Below are positions 57,486 to 64,000 of a DNA stretch of 64,000 bases, piece after piece. Made by a program: the position numbers and the translations under genes. Location of the stretch: the NCBI RefSeq assembly GCF_009734405.1, contig NZ_CP046453.1:1798001-1862000 (forward strand), given 5' to 3'. This DNA comes from Corynebacterium comes (GTDB taxonomy: Bacteria; Actinomycetota; Actinomycetes; Mycobacteriales; Mycobacteriaceae). Positions within the stretch are counted from its first letter, which is position 1, and each line of letters starts with the position of its first letter. The notes under the pieces were generated by a model. That model did no database searches and was not told the DNA's origin. It was given only the letters and a program-made list of their open reading frames with translations.

Positions 57486-58469
57486 ATGCTCTTCGACTCC
57501 ACCGAACCGATCCTCGCCCCTGATGAGCAGGCCCGCGCCGATGCTCTCGCCGCAGTCGCAGGATCAGGGTTGGGTCGGTTGCATGAGCTGGGCGCCTGGG
57601 TCGCGGCCTGTCAGGGGACGTTCCCTCCGGCACCGCTCGAACGGTGCAGGGTGGTGGTGTTCGCGGGTGACCACGGCGTGGCGAAGCGGGGTATGTCCAC
57701 TCTGCCGCCGGGGCATTCCGTGGCTCAGGCCGCGGACATCGGGAGCGGCGCCGGTGCGGTGAATGTGCTGGCGCGGGCTGCGGGGGCGTCGGTACGGATG
57801 GTGGATGTCTCGTTGGATCATGAGGCCAGGGGCGACGAGCGCGTCTCGCGGTCGTCCGGTGCGATCGACGTCGAGGACGCCATGACTCCCGAGCAGTTCG
57901 AACTCTCCGCGGAACTCGGCCGGCGGGTGGCCGACCAGGAGATCGATTCCGGCGCGGACCTGGTCATTCCGGGCGATCTCGGGGTGGGTAACACCACCGT
58001 CGCGGCGGCCGTGCTCGGGGCATTCACCCACACCGAACCGGTCGCGGTGGTCGGCCCGGGTTCAGGTATCACGGATGAGCTGTGGAAGATAAAGGTCGAG
58101 GCGATCCGCGATGCCATGTTCCGGGTCCGCACGCTCGTGGCCGACCCGGAGACGGTCCTGCGGATGATCGGCTCCCCTGATCTGGTCGCCCTGGTGGCGT
58201 TCATCGGGCAGTCCGCCGCCCGCCGCACCCCCGTGCTTCTCGACGGCGCCCTCGTCACCGTCGCCGCCTTCCTCGCCGAGCGCCTCGCCCCCGGGACAAA
58301 AGACTGGTGCCAGGCGGGTCAGCTCAGCCCGGAACCCGCGCACCTCATTGCGCTGCAGGCCCTGGAGCTGACTCCCCTCATCGCCCTGGACATGAACGCC
58401 GGCCAGGGCACCGGCGCGCTCGCCGCACTGCCGCTGGTGAAGGCGGCCGCCGAGCTGCTGGCCGATTAG
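57486..58469 (+). CDS. cobT: CobT-like nicotinate-nucleotide:lower-ligand phosphoribosyltransferase with altered active site
   Basis: The 327-residue protein follows the CobT fold (FAGDHGVAKRGMS, GDLGVGNTT, DMNAGQGTGALAALPLV). CobT attaches ribose phosphate to the lower-ligand base of cobamides. Two residues are unusual: at Salmonella CobT Glu174 (GEMGIGNTT) there is Asp164, and at Glu317 (GEGTG) there is Gln307. The offset of 10 is the same for both, which supports the alignment. AGGAGG lies 7 nt before the ATG. No cobU or cobS is adjacent. It overlaps ilvE by 4 bases, convergent. Confidence 0.85.
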   Translation: MLFDSTEPILAPDEQARADALAAVAGSGLGRLHELGAWVAACQGTFPPAPLERCRVVVFAGDHGVAKRGMSTLPPGHSVAQAADIGSGAGAVNVLARAAGASVRMVDVSLDHEARGDERVSRSSGAIDVEDAMTPEQFELSAELGRRVADQEIDSGADLVIPGDLGVGNTTVAAAVLGAFTHTEPVAVVGPGSGITDELWKIKVEAIRDAMFRVRTLVADPETVLRMIGSPDLVALVAFIGQSAARRTPVLLDGALVTVAAFLAERLAPGTKDWCQAGQLSPEPAHLIALQALELTPLIALDMNAGQGTGALAALPLVKAAAELLAD

Positions 58470-59572
58470 GCCTCAACCAGGGTGTACACCCAGCCGTGGG
58501 TGTCCTCGTACTCGCCACGCTGAATGGCGGTGAGGCGCTCACGCATGGCCATGGTGATCTCGCCGGGCCGGTTGTCGTTGACCACGAACTCACCGTGGTT
58601 GGACAGCACGCGGCCGACCGGGGTGATCACGGCCGCGGTGCCGCAGGCCAGGGCCTCGGTCATGGCGCCGGACTCGACGTCCTCGCGCCACTCGTCCTTG
58701 GAGATGCGCCGCTCCTCGGTCCGGTAACCCAGGTCGCGGGCGACCTGCAGCAGCGAGTCCCGGGTGACGCCCGCCAGGAGGGAACCCGACAGGGCCGGGG
58801 TGACCACCCTGGCGTCCGCCCCGGAGCCGTACACGAAGAAGAGGTTCATGCCGCCCATCTCCTCGATGTAGGTGTGCTCGATGGCGTCCAGCCACACGAC
58901 CTGGTCGCAGCCCTTCTCCTCCGCCTGGGCCTGCGCGAGCAGGGAGGCGGCGTAGTTGCCGGCGAACTTCGCGGCACCGGTGCCACCCGGCGCGGCTCGG
59001 ACGAAGTCCTCGCTCAGCCAGACCGAGACAGGCTTGATTCCGCCGGTGAAGTACGCGCCGACAGGCGAAGCGATGACGAAGAAGGTGTACTTGTTCGCCG
59101 GGCTGACACCCAGGGAGACCTCGGTGGAGATCATGAAGGGGCGCAGATAGAGGCTGGCTTCGCCACCGGCGGCGGGGACCCAGTCCCGGTCGACGTCGAC
59201 AAGCAGGCGGATGGCCTCCAGGAAGTCATCCGTGGGCAGCGGCGGCATGGCCATGCGCTCGGCGGAGCGCTGCATGCGCTCGGCGTTCTGCTTCGGACGG
59301 AAGGTGGCGATGGATCCGTCCGGCTGACGGTAAGCCTTGATGCCCTCAAAAATCGCCTGGCCGTAATGGAACACGGTGGTCGCCGGGTCCATGGGGATGG
59401 ACTCGTAGGGACGCACCCGGGCGTCGTGCCAACCCTTGTCCTCGGTCCACTCGATGGTGACCATGTGGTCGGTGAAGTTCTTGCCGAACCGCGGATTCCG
59501 CAGAATCTCCTCGCGCGCCGCATCGGACGTCGGGGTTTTCGTACGGTTCACGGTGAAATTGAGAGACGTCAT
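58466..59572 (-). CDS. ilvE: Branched-chain amino acid aminotransferase
   Basis: The 368-residue fold-type IV PLP transaminase makes valine, leucine and isoleucine from their keto acids. The PLP Lys lies in AAKFAGNYAASLL; other family marks are FHYGQAIFEGIKAY and LACGTAAVITPVG. The ATG at 59572 follows a TACCGT box by seven bases, implying a leaderless mRNA in the short divergent gap with pepA. Confidence 0.95.
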   Translation of the reverse strand: MTSLNFTVNRTKTPTSDAAREEILRNPRFGKNFTDHMVTIEWTEDKGWHDARVRPYESIPMDPATTVFHYGQAIFEGIKAYRQPDGSIATFRPKQNAERMQRSAERMAMPPLPTDDFLEAIRLLVDVDRDWVPAAGGEASLYLRPFMISTEVSLGVSPANKYTFFVIASPVGAYFTGGIKPVSVWLSEDFVRAAPGGTGAAKFAGNYAASLLAQAQAEEKGCDQVVWLDAIEHTYIEEMGGMNLFFVYGSGADARVVTPALSGSLLAGVTRDSLLQVARDLGYRTEERRISKDEWREDVESGAMTEALACGTAAVITPVGRVLSNHGEFVVNDNRPGEITMAMRERLTAIQRGEYEDTHGWVYTLVEA

Positions 59573-59579
59573 GCGAATA

Positions 59580-59615
59580 ACGGTACACCGGCACGGTTTT
59601 GGTGGTTTCTATAAC
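59580..59615. promoter_or_regulatory. Divergent ilvE / pepA promoter boxes
   Basis: TACCGT on the minus strand (59580-59585) serves ilvE; TATAAC on the plus strand (59610-59615) serves pepA about 40 bases before its start. Confidence 0.45.
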
Positions 59616-59653
59616 CTGGAGACATCGCAAAGCAACCTCAGGAGGTACTTTTC

Positions 59654-61159
59654 ATGGCGAACCCCACGTTCTCCCTTCCGGCACGCGGTGCCACCCCGGA
59701 GCTGAAACTGGCCCGAAAGGCCCCGAAATCAACGGACGCGATCGTCCTTCCGCTGCTCCTCGGAGAGGAAGGCCCGGAGCTCCCGGCCTCCCCGCTTCTT
59801 GACGACGCCGCCCTCCGCGACGTCCTCAACTCCCTCAGCGCCGTCGGCGCCACCGGCAAGGTCTGCGAGGTCACCCGCGTGCCCGCCCCGGCGGGCGTCA
59901 CCGCCGCCTCGGTGATCGCTGTCGGACTGGGTGACCCGGAGGAGCTCACCGACGAAACCCTCCGTCGCGCCGCGGGCACCGTCGCCCGTTCGCTGTCCGG
60001 CCTGAAGACCGTCGCCACCTCTCTCGGCGTGTTCGGCCTGGCGGCGGCCGTCGAGGGCATCGCCCTCGGGGCCTACAGTTACCGCGGCATCCGTGGCGAG
60101 TCCGAGGAGAACAACACCCCGGCGGGCAAGGTCGTCTTCGTCAGCGAGACCAAGGCCGACGCAGAAGTGTTCGACATCGCCCGTATCACCGCCGAGGCCG
60201 TCATCTTCGCCCGCGACCTGGTGAACACCCCCTCTTCCCACCTCTACCCCGAGTCCTACGCCGGCATCCTGTCCGCCGAGGCGGAGGCTGCGGGTCTGGA
60301 GATCGAGGTGCTCAACGAGAAGGCACTGGCCAAGCAGGGCTACGGCGGTATCCTCGCCGTCGGCCAGGGTTCCGCCCGGGCCCCGCGCCTGGTGCGACTG
60401 ACCTGGTCCCCGAAGAAGTCGAAGAAGACGGTCGCCCTGGTGGGCAAGGGCATCACCTTCGACACCGGCGGCATCTCCATCAAACCGGCCGCCAACATGG
60501 AGAACATGGTCTCCGACATGGGTGGCTCCGCAGCCGTCGCCGCCACCGTCTTCGCCGCAGCCAAGCTCAATCTGCCGGTGAAGGTCACCGCCACGATGCC
60601 GCTCGCCGAGAACATGCCCGACGGCCTGGCCCTGCGCCCCGGCGACGTGATCACCCACTACGGCGGCATCACCTCCGAGATCATCAACACCGACGCCGAG
60701 GGCCGACTCGTGCTCGCCGACGCCCTCGTCCGCGCCTCCGAGGACAACCCCGACTACCTCATCGAGACCGCCACCCTCACCGGCGCCCAGATGGTCGCTC
60801 TCGGCGTACGCACCGCCGGCGTCATGGGTTCCGAGGAACTGCGCGACCGCGTCGCCGCCACCGGCCGCAATGTCGGCGAGCCGGCCTGGGCCATGCCTCT
60901 TCTGGAGGAGCAGGAGGATGAGCTCAAGTCCCCCGTCGCCGACATCCGCAACGCCCACCCCAACCGCTGGGGCGGCATGGAGTTCGCGGCACTGTATCTC
61001 TCCCGCTTCGTCGGCGAGGGCATCGAGTGGGCCCACGTCGACATCGCCGGCCCGTCCTACAACACCTCCGGCGTCCACGGCTACACGCCCAAGCGCGCCA
61101 CAGGTGTGCCGGTCCGTACCTTTCTGGCGCTGCTGGCGGAGATAGCAGCGGAGGACTAG
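59654..61159 (+). CDS. pepA: Leucyl aminopeptidase (M17)
   Basis: The 501-residue M17 enzyme removes N-terminal residues from peptides in the cytoplasm. It has the active-site signature NTDAEGRL, the metal-binding VGKGITFDTGGISIKP and MGGSAAVAAT. A strong AGGAGG stands 9-10 nt before the ATG. Confidence 0.95.
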   Translation: MANPTFSLPARGATPELKLARKAPKSTDAIVLPLLLGEEGPELPASPLLDDAALRDVLNSLSAVGATGKVCEVTRVPAPAGVTAASVIAVGLGDPEELTDETLRRAAGTVARSLSGLKTVATSLGVFGLAAAVEGIALGAYSYRGIRGESEENNTPAGKVVFVSETKADAEVFDIARITAEAVIFARDLVNTPSSHLYPESYAGILSAEAEAAGLEIEVLNEKALAKQGYGGILAVGQGSARAPRLVRLTWSPKKSKKTVALVGKGITFDTGGISIKPAANMENMVSDMGGSAAVAATVFAAAKLNLPVKVTATMPLAENMPDGLALRPGDVITHYGGITSEIINTDAEGRLVLADALVRASEDNPDYLIETATLTGAQMVALGVRTAGVMGSEELRDRVAATGRNVGEPAWAMPLLEEQEDELKSPVADIRNAHPNRWGGMEFAALYLSRFVGEGIEWAHVDIAGPSYNTSGVHGYTPKRATGVPVRTFLALLAEIAAED

Positions 61160-61269
61160 TGGAGGGTCCTGGCGCGGGTCGCACTTTATGACAGCCTGAG
61201 ACCCGTCCCCGACTCACGACCTGGGCTTTCCCGAAACTCCAGGTAAGGAAATACGACGCTCCGTCCCTT

Positions 61270-61662
61270 TCAGTCGGGAAGTTCCCCCCGCTCAAAGGCT
61301 GCGCGACGTTGACGCTGTTCCTCCCGCTTACGCAGGATGCGCTCACGCTCAATACGCTCGCGCATCCGTTGGGGGTAACCGGTCTCCTCCACGTCGTAGA
61401 TGGGGGCCTTCAGCAGTTTTGCCACCGCATCGATGCCCTTGGGGCCGCCGATGCGGCGTCGCGTGAACTCGCCGTTCTCGTCGACGAGAACGACGGACAT
61501 CTCATTGACCACGGTTTCCGGCTCCACGAAGACCTCCACGAAGGCCCGGCCCCGGGCCCACTCGCGGAGATGGTCGGCATCCTCCGGGCGGATGGTATCC
61601 CCGGGGGCCCTGGGGGGTCTGAGACCCGACCGTGACTTGTTACGACCGAATAGATTGAACAC
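61270..61662 (-). CDS. Conserved hypothetical protein
   Basis: The 130-residue soluble protein has a basic start (MFNLFGRNKSRSGLRPPR), a central alpha/beta part (FVEVFVEPETVVNEMSVVLV, GEFTRRRIGG) and a strongly charged C-terminal helix rich in R and E (RMRERIERERILRKREEQ). I do not recognise a named domain; relatives lie at this spot beside sucB in other Corynebacterium. The start is a GTG 8 bases after TACAAT (61671-61676), consistent with a leaderless mRNA. Its promoter is divergent from sucB. Confidence 0.7.
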   Translation of the reverse strand: MFNLFGRNKSRSGLRPPRAPGDTIRPEDADHLREWARGRAFVEVFVEPETVVNEMSVVLVDENGEFTRRRIGGPKGIDAVAKLLKAPIYDVEETGYPQRMRERIERERILRKREEQRQRRAAFERGELPD

Positions 61663-61691
61663 ACTTTACTATTGTAGGAGCATTGAAACTT

Positions 61692-61734
61692 CGTACCGGG
61701 TCTCGGCGTTACGCGCCAGAACAAACCCGGTACG
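61692..61734. repeat. 10-bp perfect inverted repeat in the divergent sucB promoter region
   Basis: Arms CGTACCGGGT (61692-61701) and ACCCGGTACG (61725-61734), 23 bases apart, lie between the two divergent genes and about 55 bp before the sucB ATG. No T-run follows. It could be an operator with two half-sites or an RNA hairpin. Confidence 0.65.
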
Positions 61735-61788
61735 CTTGGGTCTATTAGCTATCGACATACTTAACGACTTTCGAGGAGTCAGAACAAC

Positions 61789-63855
61789 ATGGCGTTCTCC
61801 GTAGAGATGCCCGAACTGGGCGAATCCGTCACCGAAGGCACCATCACCCAGTGGCTGAAGCAGGTCGGTGATCGCGTCGAGATCGACGAACCCCTGCTCG
61901 AGGTCTCCACCGACAAGGTCGACACCGAGATCCCCTCCCCCGTCGCCGGCGTGCTGCTGGAGATAAGGGCGGAAGAGGACGACACCGTCGACGTCGGCGC
62001 CGTGATTGCGGTTGTTGGCGAGGAGGGTGACAGCGAGGCCCCGGCAGCTGACTCCGAGGAGGCCGAGCCTGAGGCACCTGCCGAGGAGCCGGAGGAGCCG
62101 AAGCAGGAGTCGAAGGCTGCTCCCAAAGCCGCCTCCGGCAAGACCACCGACGTGGAGATGCCGGAGCTGGGCGAGTCCGTCACCGAGGGCACCATCACCC
62201 AGTGGCTGAAGCAGGTCGGCGACACCGTCGAGGTCGACGAGCCGCTGCTCGAGGTCTCCACCGACAAGGTCGACACCGAGATCCCCTCCCCCGTCGCGGG
62301 CACCATCGTCGAGATCCTGGCTGAAGAGGACGACACCGTCGACGTCGGCGCCGTGATCGCACGCATCGGTGACGCCGACGCGGCAGCAGGCGAGGCCGAG
62401 GCTGAGGACGTTCCTTCGGAGGCTGCCATCGAGGAGGCGGAGTCCAAGGACGAGAACGAGACCGTCGAGGAGGCCGCACCGGCCACCGAGGACGCCTCCG
62501 AGGACGCCGCTGGAGGCGACGCCACCGACGTGGAGATGCCGGAGCTGGGCGAGTCCGTCACCGAGGGCACCATCACCCAGTGGCTGAAGCAGGTCGGCGA
62601 CGCAGTCGAGGTCGACGAGCCGCTGCTCGAGGTCTCCACCGACAAGGTCGACACCGAGATCCCCTCCCCCGTCGCGGGCACCCTGCTGGAGATCCTGGCT
62701 GAAGAGGACGACACCGTCGACGTCGGCGCCGTGATCGCACGCGTCGGTTCCGGTGCCCCCAAGAAGGCCGCTCCGGCCCCCAAGGCGGAGAAGGTCGAGG
62801 AGAAGAAGCCCGAGCCGAAGCCGGAGCCGAAGAAGGAGGCCCCCAAGGCGGAGAAGGTCGAGGAGAAGAAGCCCGAGCCGAAGCCGGAGCCGGAGCCGAA
62901 GAAGACCGAGAAGAAGGTCGACAACGCCAACGTCCCGTACGTCACCCCGCTGGTGCGCAAGCTGGCCGACAAGCACGGCATCGACCTGAGCACCGTGGAG
63001 GGCACCGGCGTCGGTGGCCGCATCCGCAAGCAGGATGTCCTGGCTGCCGCCGAGGGCGACGCCCCGGCCGCCGCCGCTCCGAAGGGCGAGCGTGCGAACT
63101 GGTCCACCAGGTCCGTGGATCCGGCCAAGGCCGAGCTGATCGGTACGACCCAGAAGGTCAACCGCATCCGCGAGATCACCGCCGCCAAGATGGTCGAGTC
63201 GCTGCAGACCACTGCTCAGCTGACCCACGTGCAGGAGGTCGACATGACCCGCATCGCGGAGCTGCGCAAGGACGTCAAGCAGGCTTTCGTCGAGAAGCAC
63301 GGCTCCAACCCGACCTACCTGGTCTTCATCGTCAAGGCTGTCGCCGAGGCTCTGGTCTCCCACCCGAACGTCAACGCGTCCTACAACGCCGAGACCAAGG
63401 AGATGACCTACCACGCGGACGTCAACATCGGCGTCGCCGTGGACACCCCGCAGGGTCTGCTGGTCCCGATCATCAAGAAGGCTCAGAACCTGAGCCTGCC
63501 GGAGATCGCCGCCGCAATCGTGGACCTGGCGGATCGCGCGCGCAACAGGAAGCTTCGCCCCGACGATCTCTCCGGTGGCACCTTCACGGTGACCAACATC
63601 GGTTCCGAGGGCGCCCTGCTGGACACCCCGGTGCTCACCCCGCCGCAGGCCGGCATCCTGGGCACCGCGGCCATCGAGAAGCGTCCGGTCGTCGTCACCG
63701 ACGACGGCGTGGACTCGATCGCCATCCGACAGATGTGCTACCTGCCGTTCACCTACGACCACCAGGTCATCGACGGCGCTGACGCAGGCCGTTTCGTGAC
63801 CACCGTCAAGGATCGCCTGGAGACCGCGGACTTCCAGTCCGACCTGGCTCTCTAG
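61789..63855 (+). CDS. sucB: Dihydrolipoamide acyltransferase E2 with three lipoyl domains
   Basis: The 688-residue E2 has three tandem lipoyl domains (lipoyl Lys at about 43, 160 and 286, each in STDKVDTE), long Ala/Glu/Pro/Lys linkers, an E3-binding domain (about 380-420) and the catalytic acyltransferase domain with active-site His in [13 protein letters not shown] near 657. In C. glutamicum the orthologue is annotated SucB but serves as the E2 of pyruvate dehydrogenase (AceF), in a supercomplex with OdhA. GAGGAG lies 11 nt before the ATG. Confidence 0.93.
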   Translation: MAFSVEMPELGESVTEGTITQWLKQVGDRVEIDEPLLEVSTDKVDTEIPSPVAGVLLEIRAEEDDTVDVGAVIAVVGEEGDSEAPAADSEEAEPEAPAEEPEEPKQESKAAPKAASGKTTDVEMPELGESVTEGTITQWLKQVGDTVEVDEPLLEVSTDKVDTEIPSPVAGTIVEILAEEDDTVDVGAVIARIGDADAAAGEAEAEDVPSEAAIEEAESKDENETVEEAAPATEDASEDAAGGDATDVEMPELGESVTEGTITQWLKQVGDAVEVDEPLLEVSTDKVDTEIPSPVAGTLLEILAEEDDTVDVGAVIARVGSGAPKKAAPAPKAEKVEEKKPEPKPEPKKEAPKAEKVEEKKPEPKPEPEPKKTEKKVDNANVPYVTPLVRKLADKHGIDLSTVEGTGVGGRIRKQDVLAAAEGDAPAAAAPKGERANWSTRSVDPAKAELIGTTQKVNRIREITAAKMVESLQTTAQLTHVQEVDMTRIAELRKDVKQAFVEKHGSNPTYLVFIVKAVAEALVSHPNVNASYNAETKEMTYHADVNIGVAVDTPQGLLVPIIKKAQNLSLPEIAAAIVDLADRARNRKLRPDDLSGGTFTVTNIGSEGALLDTPVLTPPQAGILGTAAIEKRPVVVTDDGVDSIAIRQMCYLPFTYDHQVIDGADAGRFVTTVKDRLETADFQSDLAL
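62144..62748 (+). repeat. 227-bp direct repeat encoding lipoyl domains 2 and 3
   Basis: Copies at 62144-62370 and 62522-62748 differ at only about seven positions by eye, including synonymous sites, whereas copy 1 (from about 61801) is more diverged. A second, 63-bp tandem repeat (21 codons, [15 protein letters not shown] unit) begins at 62781 and 62844 in the following linker. Confidence 0.85.
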
Positions 63856-63873
63856 CCCCCAACCGGTGAACTG

Positions 63874-63906
63874 ACCGCCGCCCGACCATCGTGGTCGGGC
63901 GGCGGT
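63874..63906 (+). terminator. Strong terminator after sucB
   Basis: A perfect 15-bp stem (63874-63888 and 63892-63906; arm ACCGCCGCCCGACCA) with a 3-base loop, followed by TCTGCTTT. Confidence 0.85.
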
Positions 63907-63942
63907 TCTGCTTTACCTGCCCCGGGGTGCTGCTCCCGGCCA

Positions 63943-63948
63943 TATAAT
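63943..63948 (+). promoter_or_regulatory. -10 box for the gene starting at 63986
   Basis: TATAAT, exact consensus, about 37 bases upstream of the ATG. No good -35 visible. Confidence 0.55.
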
Positions 63949-63985
63949 CGGGGCACCAGTCCCCGCACCGAGGAGTCGACTCCAC

Positions 63986-64000
63986 ATGGCACTGTCTGAT
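63986..64000 (+). CDS. Start of a CDS cut by the window edge
   Basis: ATG GCA CTG TCT GAT (MALSD) with CGAGGAG 10-11 nt upstream and a consensus -10 before it. Only five codons are visible, so the product cannot be identified; lipoate genes (lipB, lipA) follow sucB in C. glutamicum. Confidence 0.5.

Noticed and set aside
61669..63762. 697-codon minus-strand frame with repeated [12 protein letters not shown] units
   Set aside because: The repeats are the reverse-strand reading of the three lipoyl domains of sucB; not a separate repeat protein.

Overview
The window is a high-GC, gene-dense stretch of core chromosome from a Corynebacterium. This rests on gene content and order: an actinobacterial dcw cluster without ftsA or ddl, followed by DivIVA; the mycolic-acid-bacteria lipomannan genes (mptA, mptC, pimB'); pknL divergent from an Rv2175c-type gene; ctaE-qcrCAB and ctaCF; ltsA; and a SucB/AceF-type E2 with three lipoyl domains. 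The order follows what I recall of the C. glutamicum cg2350-cg2421 region. The species cannot be named from the sequence. I see no rRNA, tRNA, CRISPR array, insertion sequence, integrase or attachment site.

Layout. 1-4962: the end of a CDS, an ABC-F ATPase, an MTB12-like lipoprotein, an L-asparaginase and a DUF222/HNH protein. 4964-10560 (minus): dinB, an EamA-type exporter and ileS, with ileS behind an ultrashort-stem-I T-box leader. 10571-30059 (minus): the division and murein cluster in transcription order mraZ, rsmH, ftsL-like, ftsI, murE, murF, mraY, murD, ftsW, murG, murC, ftsQ, ftsZ, pgeF, yggS, sepF, yggT, divIVA. It starts behind five TGGG(N) MraZ boxes, and many of its genes overlap by 1-13 nt. 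30306-32038: DUF3040, a HEPN protein and a GNAT protein. 32093-44696: isoprenoid and glycolipid envelope genes (idsA, mptA, mptC, an acyltransferase-3, plsC, pimB') mixed with the pknL/Rv2175c pair, aroG, an RNase AS and a ROK glucokinase. 44700-46533: two NlpC/P60 peptidoglycan hydrolases, the second preceded by a c-di-AMP (ydaO) riboswitch. 47281-53733: the bc1-aa3 respiratory supercomplex genes qcrB, qcrA, qcrC, ctaE, then ctaF, ctaC. 54174-63855: ltsA, an A-type Fe-S carrier, DUF3043, cobT, ilvE, pepA, a small conserved protein and sucB/aceF. A new CDS begins at 63986.

How it fits together. Most of the window builds or remodels the corynebacterial envelope: lipid II synthesis and septation, polar growth (DivIVA), lipid-linked mannans, murein hydrolases under c-di-AMP control, DAP amidation by LtsA, and a five-PASTA kinase. 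The rest is central energy metabolism, whose promoters carry GlxR/CRP-like palindromes. Many promoters look leaderless, with a TANNNT-like box 6-8 nt ahead of an ATG or GTG.

Most unusual points: a CobT in which both active-site glutamates of the Salmonella enzyme are replaced; a near-perfect 227-bp duplication inside sucB; a long hairpin in the sucB promoter region; a 98-bp antisense coding overlap at the mptA 3' end; and an unassigned acyltransferase inside the mannan locus. No wholly new multi-gene system is evident. This is mainly conserved core genome.
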